Shown in pieces: positions 8,627-16,138 of a stretch of DNA of 43,024 nt. The notes under the pieces are model-generated. The model made no database searches, was not told the origin of the DNA, and saw only the letters and a program-made list of their open reading frames with translations. Every line of letters begins with the position of its first letter. Within the stretch, counting starts at the first letter, position 1. Origin of the DNA: Bradyrhizobium sp. AS23.2 (GTDB lineage: Bacteria > Pseudomonadota > Alphaproteobacteria > Rhizobiales > Xanthobacteraceae); contig NZ_LGHM01000094.1 of assembly GCF_001908185.1 (NCBI RefSeq), forward strand, positions 1 to 43,024, given 5' to 3'. A program made the translations under genes and the position numbers.

Positions 8627-9028
8627 TCACACCGGCTGCGACATCCACCCGAAAAGCCGCTGCATCAATCCCGATCGCCGCGGCAATTCCGGCGGCTCGT
8701 CTGCCGCGAGCACGCGTTTGAAGAAGTAATCCAGGAATACCATGTCGTTCGGCTCGGTGACGGTGAACTGATCGTCGCCGAAGAACACGCTGTAGTCATA
8801 GAAGAACGGCCCGACGAACGGCACCGTCGCGGTCGAGGCGTTGTCCTTGGAGATCACGAATTGCGATGGCTCGAGCCCGTGGTCGCGCATCGCCTGCTCG
8901 ACCAGCGGCAGCTTGCGCATGAACTGGGCGGAGAAGCCTCCGACGGTGGATTGCAGGATGATCGACACGGCGCCCGTCCATCCGCTTGATGCTGTCGCTC
9001 GGTATTTTTGGGTCGGTAGACCGGCCAC
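8627..9028 (-). CDS. Conserved hypothetical protein (start uncertain)
   Basis: No named domain is recognised. The well-formed part runs from VSIILQSTVGGFSAQFMRKL to the C-terminus RRSGLMQRLFGWMSQPV, with aromatic-rich stretches (PFVGPFFYDYSVFFGDDQFTV) but no signal peptide or clear membrane helix. The frame opens with a GTG at 9028 that lacks a ribosome site. A GTG at 8968, preceded by GGACGG, would give a 114-residue protein beginning at SIILQS and is in my view the more likely start. The gene stands alone between a family A repeat and a family C repeat. Confidence 0.6.
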   Translation of the reverse strand: MAGLPTQKYRATASSGWTGAVSIILQSTVGGFSAQFMRKLPLVEQAMRDHGLEPSQFVISKDNASTATVPFVGPFFYDYSVFFGDDQFTVTEPNDMVFLDYFFKRVLAADEPPELPRRSGLMQRLFGWMSQPV

Positions 9029-9129
9029 CGCGGTTCAAGGCTGGCTCGGTTCTACCCTAGGCAAGGGGAGGGGGGTGATCGCCGTCTCACTCGGCTGTAC
9101 GCGCGGCCCGCACGCGATCTGCGCTTCTC

Positions 9130-9270
9130 CCTCGCCCCGCTTGCGGGGAGAGGGTTGGGGTGAGGGGGAGTCTCCGCGAGGGCGGTGACAGAGAGACTCG
9201 TGGAGACTCCCCCCTCACCCGGATCGCATCTTGCGATGCGATCCGACCTCTCCCCGCAAGCGGGGCGAGG
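9130..9270. repeat. Large inverted repeat, family C
   Basis: The 24-nt arm CCTCGCCCCGCTTGCGGGGA+GAGG (9130-9153) is perfectly inverted at 9247-9270. Inner segments also pair (TGAGGGGGAGTCTCC with GGAGACTCCCCCCTCA). Elements of this sequence type are widespread between genes in rhizobia. Together with the terminator at 9292-9319 it accounts for most of 9029-9364, where I see no gene. Confidence 0.85.
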
Positions 9271-9285
9271 TGAAGACCCTCACCA

Positions 9286-9319
9286 CAAAACAAAAAAAGC
9301 CGGCGTTGCCGCCGGCTTT
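9286..9319 (-). terminator. rpoH intrinsic terminator
   Basis: On the minus strand AAAGCCGGC, loop GGCAAC, GCCGGCTTT (9319-9296) continues into TTTTGTTTTG. Strong stem and U tract, 46 nt after the rpoH stop. Confidence 0.9.
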
Positions 9320-9364
9320 CCGTCTCTTTCGATCCGCCAATCTCTTAACCGCTAGAAGCCGCGC

Positions 9365-10264
9365 TTAGTGCGCGGCTTCCAGCGCGGCCTGTTCCTGCCT
9401 TGCGATCGTGCCCTTGACCGCGGACTGCACCTTCTCGAAGGCGCGGACCTCGATCTGGCGGACGCGCTCGCGCGACACACCGAACTCGGCGGCAAGGTCT
9501 TCCAGCGTCATCGGCTCATCGGCGAGGCGACGGGCCTCGAAGATGCGGCGTTCGCGCGGGTTGAGCACGCTCATGGCGCCGGTGAGGGCGTCACGGCGGT
9601 GATCATACTCCTCGTGCTCCGCCAGCATGGCTTCCTGGTTGGGCGTATTGTCGACCAACCAGTCCTGCCATTCGCCGGCTTCGCCGTCGTCGCGGATCGG
9701 TGCGTTCAGCGACGCGTCGCCACCGAGGCGGCGGTTCATGTCGATGACGTCCTGATCGGTGACGCCGAGGCGCTTGGCAATGATCTTCACCTGGTCGGGG
9801 CGGAGATCGCCCTCGTCCAGCGCGTTGATCTTGCTCTTCGCCTTGCGCAGGTTGAAGAACAGCTTCTTCTGGTTCGCGGTGGTGCCCATCTTCACGAGCG
9901 ACCAGGAACGCAGGATGTACTCTTGAATCGACGCCTTGATCCACCACATCGCGTAGGTGGCGAGACGGAAGCCCTTTTCAGGCTCGAAGCGCTTCACCGC
10001 CTGCATCAGGCCGACATTGCCTTCCGAGACGACCTCGGAGATCGGCAAGCCGTAGCCGCGATAGCCCATGGCGATCTTGGCCACGAGCCGGAGATGGCTG
10101 GTGACGAGCTGGTGCGCGGCGTCGCGATCATCATGCTCGCGCCAACGCTTGGCGAGCATGTATTCCTGCTGGGGTTCCAGCATCGGGAACTTGCGGATTT
10201 CGCCGAGGTAACGGGAAAGGCCGGATTCTCCATTGAGGACCGGCAAAGCAGCCGTACGGGCCAT
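9365..10264 (-). CDS. rpoH: Heat-shock sigma factor RpoH (sigma-32)
   Basis: Directs RNA polymerase to heat-shock promoters (chaperones, proteases). The 299-residue product has region 2 (HLRLVAKIAMGYRGYGLPISEVVSEGN, about residues 57-83; TYAMWWIKASIQEYILRSW about 103-121), the RpoH-specific box QKKLFFNLR at 132-140, and a region 4.2 helix-turn-helix (VSRERVRQIEVRAFEKVQ) near the C-terminus. GGAGGG lies six bases before the ATG at 10264, which excludes the 19-codon upstream extension. rluD is upstream on the same strand, 218 nt away. Bradyrhizobium genomes usually hold several rpoH copies; I cannot say which this is. Confidence 0.96.
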   Translation of the reverse strand: MARTAALPVLNGESGLSRYLGEIRKFPMLEPQQEYMLAKRWREHDDRDAAHQLVTSHLRLVAKIAMGYRGYGLPISEVVSEGNVGLMQAVKRFEPEKGFRLATYAMWWIKASIQEYILRSWSLVKMGTTANQKKLFFNLRKAKSKINALDEGDLRPDQVKIIAKRLGVTDQDVIDMNRRLGGDASLNAPIRDDGEAGEWQDWLVDNTPNQEAMLAEHEEYDHRRDALTGAMSVLNPRERRIFEARRLADEPMTLEDLAAEFGVSRERVRQIEVRAFEKVQSAVKGTIARQEQAALEAAH

Positions 10265-10482
10265 AGTGCGCCCTCCAAAAGGTTCAGGCCCCCGATAGCG
10301 GCGGGCCAGGCAGACGACCACTTTGTTAAAGCCAGTCGTAGCTGCGATGTTCCGCGTTGGTTATTTCAACGCAGCCGCAATATACCCCATGGGGAGGCAA
10401 AAAGGGAAGGATTGCTGACGTCACGTCCCCGTGTGGCAGCCATAACTTTTTGTAAGGTAAGGATTTTTTGAAGCGGCCTGCG

Positions 10483-11490
10483 TCATAGCGCCGCTTTCAG
10501 GGCGCCTTCCAGGAGAAGCAAATCCTCCGGCAAAGGCGCTTCCCAGTGAAGAAGTTCTCCGGTCCTCGGGTGCTCCAATACCAGCAAATAGGCATGCAAG
10601 GCCTGCCGTCCGAGAGCCGTTAAAGCTCCCTGCGATTCAGGGCCCAGCTGGTTCGCCTTGGTCTTGAAATGCGGGCCATAGACCGCATCGCCCATCAGGG
10701 GATGGCCGATATGGGCGAGGTGGACGCGGATCTGGTGCGTGCGCCCGGTTTCGAGCTCGCAGGCCAGCAATGCGGCGACCGGCTTGCCGTCGCGCCCGGC
10801 AAAACTCTCCAGAATTTCCCAATGCGTCACCGCCTCGCGGCCGCTCTGGCGCACCGCCATCTTCTCGCGCGCATACGGGTGGCGGTCGATCGGCGCATCG
10901 ACCGTGCCGCGATGGCGGCCCGGCAGGCCCCAGGCGAATGCCATATAGCCGCGACGCATCGCACCCGTCCGGCCGTGGTCGGCGAATTGCGCGGTGAGCG
11001 AGGCATGCGCGAGGTCGTTCTTGGCGACCACCATCAGGCCCGTCGTGTCCTTGTCGAGCCGGTGCACGATGCCGGGCCGGCGCACCCCGCCGATGCCGGA
11101 CAGCGAGGTGCCGCAATGGGCGATCAGCGCATTCACCAGCGTGCCGGTCTCGTGGCCGGCCGCGGGGTGCACCACCAACCCCCTCGGCTTGTTGAGGACG
11201 ACGATGTCGTCGTCCTCGAACACGATATCGAGGGCGATATCCTCCCCCTTGGGCTCGGCGGGCGCCGCCTCCGGCACGTCGATTATGATCGTATCGCCGG
11301 ATGCGACGTGATAAGCGGGGTCGCGGACGGCGGCGCCCTTGAGGCTCACCGCGCCCGCCAGGATCAGGGCTTTCAGCCTCGATCGCGACAGCTCGGTGAG
11401 GCGCGCCGCCAGCACGCGGTCGAGCCGAGCCGAGCCCTCGTCGCCGGCGACGACAACCTCCAACCTTTGCGCAGAGCCTGAGCTTTCCAT
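10483..11490 (-). CDS. rluD: RluA/RluD-family 23S rRNA pseudouridine synthase
   Basis: Converts specific uridines of 23S rRNA to pseudouridine (RluD modifies helix 69 in E. coli). The 335-residue product has an N-terminal S4 RNA-binding domain (about residues 22-70, ARLDRVLAARLTELSRSRLKALI) and a catalytic domain with HRLDKDTTG, catalytic Asp146, plus the late motif LETGRTHQIRVHLAHIGHPLMGD. The start ATG at 11490 overlaps by two bases the ATG of the divergent DUF6476 gene, so each promoter must lie inside the other gene unless a later start is used. Placement next to rpoH is common in this group. RluD rather than RluA or RluC is inferred from length and context. Confidence 0.9.
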   Translation of the reverse strand: MESSGSAQRLEVVVAGDEGSARLDRVLAARLTELSRSRLKALILAGAVSLKGAAVRDPAYHVASGDTIIIDVPEAAPAEPKGEDIALDIVFEDDDIVVLNKPRGLVVHPAAGHETGTLVNALIAHCGTSLSGIGGVRRPGIVHRLDKDTTGLMVVAKNDLAHASLTAQFADHGRTGAMRRGYMAFAWGLPGRHRGTVDAPIDRHPYAREKMAVRQSGREAVTHWEILESFAGRDGKPVAALLACELETGRTHQIRVHLAHIGHPLMGDAVYGPHFKTKANQLGPESQGALTALGRQALHAYLLVLEHPRTGELLHWEAPLPEDLLLLEGALKAAL

Positions 11491-11833
11491 GACGACGTCT
11501 GATACCGCTGTTCCCGAACCGAGCCCCGAGCAGGCCGCGCTGTTCGCGCGGGTGCGGCGGATGATGCTGATCGCGGGGTTGACCACGGCGCTTGCGATCT
11601 GCGCCGTGCTGATCGCGGTGGGCTACCGCCTTTTCAAGTCGGAGGGAAGGGCGCCCGAGCCGGTGGGCGACGTCACCGCCACCCTGCCGAAGGGCGCCAG
11701 AATCGTCTCGACCGGGGTCGCCGGCGACCGCCTCGTGGTCACGCTCGACATCGGCGGGGTCACCGAGATCCGCACCTTCGATGCCCACACGCTCAAACCG
11801 GCCGGAAAGCTGAAATTTGCCAATGAGCCGTAA
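11489..11833 (+). CDS. Single-pass membrane protein, DUF6476-like
   Basis: The 114-residue product has a short cytoplasmic N-terminus (MTTSDTAVPEPSPEQAALFARVRR), one transmembrane helix (about residues 25-48, MMLIAGLTTALAICAVLIAVGYRLF) and a periplasmic or exposed beta-rich domain (ATLPKGARIVSTGVAGDRLVVTLDI...GVTEIRTFD). This layout and the head-to-head position with an RluD gene fit the DUF6476 family of alphaproteobacteria, which has no known function; I recall the family and have not searched it. Its ATG overlaps the rluD ATG by two bases on the other strand. Confidence 0.75.
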   Translation: MTTSDTAVPEPSPEQAALFARVRRMMLIAGLTTALAICAVLIAVGYRLFKSEGRAPEPVGDVTATLPKGARIVSTGVAGDRLVVTLDIGGVTEIRTFDAHTLKPAGKLKFANEP

Positions 11834-11889
11834 AACCTCCGTTCGGTCCTTGCGGCGAACAAATTTCGAGGCTATTGGCTAGCCCTCAC

Positions 11890-11964
11890 GCTCCCTTCGT
11901 CTAGCGGTTAGGACGCGGCCCTCTCAAGGCTGAAACAGGGGTTCGATTCCCCTAGGGAGCGCCA
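11890..11964 (+). tRNA. tRNA-Glu (anticodon CTC)
   Basis: Cloverleaf: acceptor stem GCTCCCT (11890-11896) with AGGGAGC (11954-11960), discriminator G, encoded CCA at 11962-11964. Anticodon loop CTCTCAA at 11921-11927 with anticodon CTC (11923-11925), T arm CAGGGGTTCGATTCCCCT. It decodes GAG, the preferred Glu codon in this GC-rich genome. Confidence 0.96.
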
Positions 11965-12025
11965 TTGTCTTGAAGCCAGCCTTCCCCTGATCTCGATTTG
12001 ATTGTTCCACCTGCCGGGTGAGCCT

Positions 12026-12559
12026 GTGGCATTGGCGATCAACATCCGGGCCGACAACAGTTCAGCAGGCGAGATCGAACAGCTGTGGGAACAGGTCGGC
12101 GTTTTCGAAGTCGAACCGTCAATGCGAGCGCTCGGCTACCGGCCGCATTTTACATTTGCGATCTACGATTCGCCCGCGATTGACGAGAAGACCGCGTGGG
12201 ACGCGATGCTGGCGGCCGTCAGCGGCGAGGCGCAACTGCGTATCGAATTCCGGCGCATTCGCTGGTTCGAAGGTTCTCCTCTTGTCCTCTGGGCAGAGCC
12301 GGCGATCACCAAGTCTCTAACCCGCATCCACGGCGCCATCAGCGCCGCAATCGATCCGGCGCATTGTCGCGCTCATTACCGGCCCGGCGCGTGGACGCCG
12401 CATTGCACGCTCGGCTCCCGGATCGCTGACGAACGGCGCGATGATGCCATTGCCTTTGCAGGGGCGTTCGACCGCAAGATTGAAGTCTTGTTCGACGTGG
12501 TGGATTGCGTCGCTTTTCCGCCCGTGCGGATCATCACCGAGCAGAAATTGCCGCTGTAG
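12026..12559 (+). CDS. 2H phosphoesterase / 2'-5' RNA ligase family protein
   Basis: Member of the 2H superfamily, defined by two H-x-T/S-x motifs: HFTF (in YRPHFTFAIYD) and HCTL (in PHCTLGSRI). Relatives hydrolyse or form 2',5'-phosphodiester bonds or cyclic nucleotides; the substrate here is unknown. About 177 residues, the usual size. I chose the GTG at 12026, which has GGTGA four bases upstream; a TTG at 12002 would add eight residues. It begins 62 nt after tRNA-Glu, which may or may not be meaningful, and converges on the flavin reductase gene. Confidence 0.75.
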   Translation: MALAINIRADNSSAGEIEQLWEQVGVFEVEPSMRALGYRPHFTFAIYDSPAIDEKTAWDAMLAAVSGEAQLRIEFRRIRWFEGSPLVLWAEPAITKSLTRIHGAISAAIDPAHCRAHYRPGAWTPHCTLGSRIADERRDDAIAFAGAFDRKIEVLFDVVDCVAFPPVRIITEQKLPL

Positions 12560-12674
12560 TCGGTCGTCCATTCGAGGTCGATGGGTTTCGCGAGACCTCA
12601 ACCCAACTTACCGGTACCGCTTCTGAGAACCGCTTCTCTGCGCACATTCGTGCCCGAACGGCTCAGACAATTGG

Positions 12675-13280
12675 CTAAGGTCGCACCAGTTGGAAGAGGC
12701 CACCGGGGCGAGAATACCATCCAGAGCCATGCATGCGGGCGATGAGGTCAAGACCGAGTGTATCGATGTAGCCCTTGTCGGCATCGATGACGAATGCGTC
12801 GTCCACGTGTCCGCACAGTACTTCCCCGATGACGGCGAATTGCCGCGGACCGGTCTCCTGGTTCAAAATCGAACGACATTCAAAGGCTACCGGACACCCG
12901 ACTATTCGTGGGGGCGCGACGTTGCGCGAGGGGAGCGTTTTCAGCCCTGCGAGGACGAGTTCATCGACACCTCGCGGGGCATCCACGCAAGTCTCGTTCA
13001 TCGATGCCGCCATCTCGTGCGGTACCAGATGGATGACAAATTCTCCGGTCTCAAGAATGTTCTGTGCCGTATCTTTCGACCCCTTTCCTGGATGACGTAG
13101 TAGTCCGAGGGCGACTGTTGGCGGCTCATGCCCCAAGACATTGAAGAAGCTGAATGGTGCCGCATTTGCGATTCCATCAGACGAGCACGTCGTCACCCAT
13201 GCGATGGGGCGCGGGGTGACCGTCGCTGTGAGTACCTTGTAGCGGATGTCCGCCGCGAGCTGCTGCATATCGAAGAACAT
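12675..13280 (-). CDS. Flavin reductase-like FMN-binding protein
   Basis: Split-barrel flavoprotein of the flavin reductase-like family, 201 residues. The N-terminal ATVTPRPIAWVTTCSSDGIANAAPFSFFNVLGHEPPTV motif is characteristic and forms the FMN site; C-terminal residues GSGWYSRPGGLFQL are also typical. Relatives supply reduced flavin to oxygenases or act directly on small substrates. It begins five bases after the nitrilase stop, so it is in one operon with the nitrilase and the MFS transporter. No partner monooxygenase is in the window, which leaves the role open. Confidence 0.88.
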   Translation of the reverse strand: MFFDMQQLAADIRYKVLTATVTPRPIAWVTTCSSDGIANAAPFSFFNVLGHEPPTVALGLLRHPGKGSKDTAQNILETGEFVIHLVPHEMAASMNETCVDAPRGVDELVLAGLKTLPSRNVAPPRIVGCPVAFECRSILNQETGPRQFAVIGEVLCGHVDDAFVIDADKGYIDTLGLDLIARMHGSGWYSRPGGLFQLVRP

Positions 13281-13285
13281 GCGAA

Positions 13286-14248
13286 CTAAGCCTCAGCGGG
13301 AAGAGCACGGACGGTAGACACTGCAATCTTCGGTCGGTCGTCAACCGTGAGTTGGAACACGTCCGGCCGTGCGTAATGACCTGTCGCGTCGAAGTCGTAC
13401 TTTGCACGGGCTACATCGCCGAGAGCGATGTCGGCGTACAGAATGTCCTCTCCTTCAAAATGCGGACCTGCCAGCACTTTGCCGAGCGGATCGACGATGA
13501 GGCTGCCCCCGCGCATGATGACGGTCTCGGGATCATCACCAAGGGAGCACTCGTAGTCCGGTGGGAAGGCACCCCGCTTGAGGTGCTGACAGGCCGACAG
13601 GACAAAGCAGCGCCCTTCCAGCGCAATATGTTGCATGGTCGGAAGCCACGTATCGCGATCGTCCGCGGTCGGAGCGCAATAGATGTTGATGCCTTGGCTG
13701 TACATATGCATGCGCAACATCGGCATATAGTTTTCCCAGCAGATCACCGCGCCGATGGTGCCCAGCGAGGTTTTGAATACGGGCAATGTAGAGCCGTCGC
13801 CAAAGCCCCAGATCAACCGTTCGCCTGCAGTCGGCATCAGCTTGCGATGCTTTCCCACCAGGCCGTTTGCTCCATCGAAGAATAGAACCGTACAGTAGAG
13901 CGTTCCCCCGTCTCTCTCGATGCAGCCGATAACCGTGAAGACTGCAGTGGATGCTGCCGCTGAAGCAATCAGCTCGACTTCCGGCCCGCCGAGGTCGATT
14001 GCCTGCTCCCAATAGTGGCGAAAGGCATCGCGCCCTTCAGGCTTGCGCACGCCGACCGGGGCGCCAAATGAATTGCCCTTGGGATAGCCACCGAGGAACG
14101 CTTCGGGGAAGACGACGAGTCGGGCACCTGCATTTGCCGCTTGCTCGATCAAGCCAGCGGCCTTTTTTGCCGATGCCAGCGAATCGTTTGGATTTGAACC
14201 CGCTTGAATCACTGCAGCCTTGTACGTGCCGGAACTCTGGGAGGTCAT
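13286..14248 (-). CDS. Nitrilase (aliphatic/arylacetonitrilase type)
   Basis: Hydrolyses nitriles to carboxylic acid and ammonia, in the cytosol. The 320-residue product has the complete catalytic triad: Glu49 (VVFPEAFLGGYP), Lys136 (KHRKLMPT) and Cys170 (VICWENYMP). The CWENYMP motif is that of true nitrilases and cyanide hydratases rather than of amidases or carbamoylases. GAGAG is about eight bases before the chosen ATG. It lies downstream of the MFS gene across a 77-nt gap with an 11-bp hairpin and directly upstream of the flavin reductase. The likely substrate is a plant or environmental nitrile imported by the MFS protein; this is inference. Confidence 0.92.
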   Translation of the reverse strand: MTSQSSGTYKAAVIQAGSNPNDSLASAKKAAGLIEQAANAGARLVVFPEAFLGGYPKGNSFGAPVGVRKPEGRDAFRHYWEQAIDLGGPEVELIASAAASTAVFTVIGCIERDGGTLYCTVLFFDGANGLVGKHRKLMPTAGERLIWGFGDGSTLPVFKTSLGTIGAVICWENYMPMLRMHMYSQGINIYCAPTADDRDTWLPTMQHIALEGRCFVLSACQHLKRGAFPPDYECSLGDDPETVIMRGGSLIVDPLGKVLAGPHFEGEDILYADIALGDVARAKYDFDATGHYARPDVFQLTVDDRPKIAVSTVRALPAEA

Positions 14249-14277
14249 GGCGCAACTCTCGTTCTGAAATGGGACGA

Positions 14278-14302
14278 GCGGGCCGCCGTAACGGCGGCCC
14301 GC
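14278..14302 (-). other. Intercistronic hairpin between MFS transporter and nitrilase
   Basis: GCGGGCCGCCG (14278-14288) pairs perfectly with CGGCGGCCCGC (14292-14302) around a TAA loop. There is no U run in either direction, so it is more likely an mRNA stability or processing element, or a rho-dependent pause, than an intrinsic terminator. Confidence 0.6.
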
Positions 14303-14325
14303 GGGAGATCGGGGGATAGGCAGGC

Positions 14326-15960
14326 CTAGCGGTCGGTCTCGAGCTTCGGCTTGTTTGGCAGCGCGATGGATCCGATCACCGCGACGACACCGCAGATGAC
14401 GACCGGGTACCAAAGTCCGGCGAATACGTCGCCGACTGCAAGCGATAGGTAGGTGGCGAAGAAGGGTAGAAAGCCACCAAAAATGCCTGCACCGATGTGG
14501 TACGGAAACGACAGCGCCGTGTAACGAATGTTCGCCGGGAAGACTTCCACGAGGAACGATGCAACGGGGCCGTATATCATCGCGACGATGATCGTCATCA
14601 CGATCAGCAGGAAGATGATGAATCCAGATGACACTTTCGCCGGGTCCGCCTTGGACGGGTAGCCAGCCTCAGACAGGGCCTTGCGGTAGGCCGCAGGATC
14701 GAAGCCCGGGATCGTTGCACCCTTCACCGTCATTGCAACAGCCTGGCCATCCATCGGAGCGGCGTAGGTGAAGTTGATGCCGCTTCCGATCAGCAGCTTC
14801 TTGGCCTGGACGCACGGTTTGCTGTGATCGCCATGGGTGCTGAGTAGAGCGGCGGCGAGGCCGAACTTGCACGCATCGCTATTGGCGTCCGCATGTACGG
14901 TAACCGGAGCGCTTCGGGTTGCCGCTACGAGCTGTGGATTTCCAGCTTCCAGGAGTAACGCGAACATCGGTCGATAGCACAGGGCCGACAGCGCAAGACC
15001 AGCCATCATCAGCCATTTACGGCCGATCCGATCTGATAGCCAGCCGAAGAAGATGAAGGATGGAGCGCCGATCACGAGACCGACAGCCATGAGAATATAG
15101 GAGGTTTGCAGGTCGATCTTTGCCACCTGCTGCATGAAGACCATTACGTAGAACTGGCCGGTGAAGTAGGTCGACCCCATGCCGGCCGTCGCGCCGAAGA
15201 GTGCGATCAGCACGAGACGTAGGCTCGACCAGCGACCGAAGGTGTCTTTGATCGGGCTCTTGGACAGGCGCCGCTCGGCTTTAAGACGGGCGAAGACCGG
15301 CGACTCGTGCAGCTTGGCCCGGACATAGATCGAGAACGCCAGCATGACGATCGAGATGATGAACGGGACACGCCATCCCCAGGCCTTGAAGTCAGCGTCG
15401 CTCATCAGGCTCTGCGTGCCGATGATGACTGCAATCGAGAGCGCCAAGCCAACCGATGAAGTGATTTGGATCCAACCGGTCAGCAAGCCCCGCCGATCGG
15501 GTCGCGAATGTTCCGCGACGTAGACGACGGCACCACCATATTCTCCGCCGACTGCAAGCCCCTGAATCAAACGCAGTACGACCAGGGAAATCCATGCCGC
15601 GTTGCCTACGCTCGCATATGTCGGCAGGAAGCCAATCAACGCGGTGCTGCTTCCCATCATCACGATGGTGATGAGAAATGTATATTTCCGGCCGACCAGG
15701 TCGCCGATACGACCAAAGACCACTGCACCGATCGGGCGGATCACGAAGCCGGCGGCAAGAGCGCCGAGCGAGGCGAGTACGGCTGCGGTCGGGTTATCCG
15801 GCGGAAACAGCACCGAACTCATGAAGACGGCCAGCGAGCCATAGATAAAGAAGTCGTACCATTCGAACACGGTGCCCAGGGTCGAGGCGAGAACGACCTG
15901 TCGCTCCTCGCCGCGTGTGAGCCTTTGGCCGGCGGCGGAGGCCGTCGCTAATGCATCCAT
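14326..15960 (-). CDS. MFS transporter, metabolite:H+ symporter (MHS) family, with large loop insertion
   Basis: Proton-coupled importer of the ShiA/ProP type. The 544-residue protein opens with LASTLGTVFEWYDFFIYGSLA and has GRIGDLVGRKYTF (loop 2-3), RLIQGLAVGGEYGGA (helix 4) and GWLSDRIGRKWLM (loop 8-9), all diagnostic. Twelve helices are expected. A hydrophilic insertion of roughly 110 residues (about 350-450, SAPVTVHADANSDACKFG to EAGYPSKADPAKV) with two cysteines separates helices in the second half and makes the protein longer than the usual 430. GAGGGG lies eight bases before the ATG. First gene of the nitrilase operon and divergent from the IclR regulator, so it probably imports the substrate of that pathway. 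Confidence 0.9.
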   Translation of the reverse strand: MDALATASAAGQRLTRGEERQVVLASTLGTVFEWYDFFIYGSLAVFMSSVLFPPDNPTAAVLASLGALAAGFVIRPIGAVVFGRIGDLVGRKYTFLITIVMMGSSTALIGFLPTYASVGNAAWISLVVLRLIQGLAVGGEYGGAVVYVAEHSRPDRRGLLTGWIQITSSVGLALSIAVIIGTQSLMSDADFKAWGWRVPFIISIVMLAFSIYVRAKLHESPVFARLKAERRLSKSPIKDTFGRWSSLRLVLIALFGATAGMGSTYFTGQFYVMVFMQQVAKIDLQTSYILMAVGLVIGAPSFIFFGWLSDRIGRKWLMMAGLALSALCYRPMFALLLEAGNPQLVAATRSAPVTVHADANSDACKFGLAAALLSTHGDHSKPCVQAKKLLIGSGINFTYAAPMDGQAVAMTVKGATIPGFDPAAYRKALSEAGYPSKADPAKVSSGFIIFLLIVMTIIVAMIYGPVASFLVEVFPANIRYTALSFPYHIGAGIFGGFLPFFATYLSLAVGDVFAGLWYPVVICGVVAVIGSIALPNKPKLETDR

Positions 15961-16019
15961 AATTATTCCCCTCTCTTGCGCCCGCGTTCCAAAGAAGCCC
16001 GGCAACGGATCGATGATTT

Positions 16020-16052
16020 TATTTAGTCAGATACATATGATGTGGTCAAATA
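16020..16052. promoter_or_regulatory. Candidate IclR operator
   Basis: Imperfect inverted repeat TATTTAGTCA (16020-16029) and TGGTCAAATA (16043-16052), 7 of 10 matching, spacer 13, in the AT-rich centre of the divergent MFS/IclR region. The position suits control of both promoters. Confidence 0.4.
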
Positions 16053-16060
16053 AGGCAAGC

Positions 16061-16090
16061 TTGAATATCTGGCGCGACGCGCCCAATAAT
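16061..16090 (+). promoter_or_regulatory. Candidate sigma-70 promoter of the IclR gene
   Basis: TTGAAT (16061-16066), an 18-nt spacer and AATAAT (16085-16090) form a plausible -35/-10 pair 48 nt upstream of the IclR start, directly downstream of the candidate operator. Confidence 0.4.
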
Positions 16091-16138
16091 GCGCCAAGCC
16101 GGAAAATCGCCTAACATCGTGATTCAAAAGGACTTTCA

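Noticed and set aside
12565..12600. Weak GAGGTC/GACCTC pairing between convergent genes as a terminator
   Set aside because: Six-bp stem with a 14-nt loop and no U tract.
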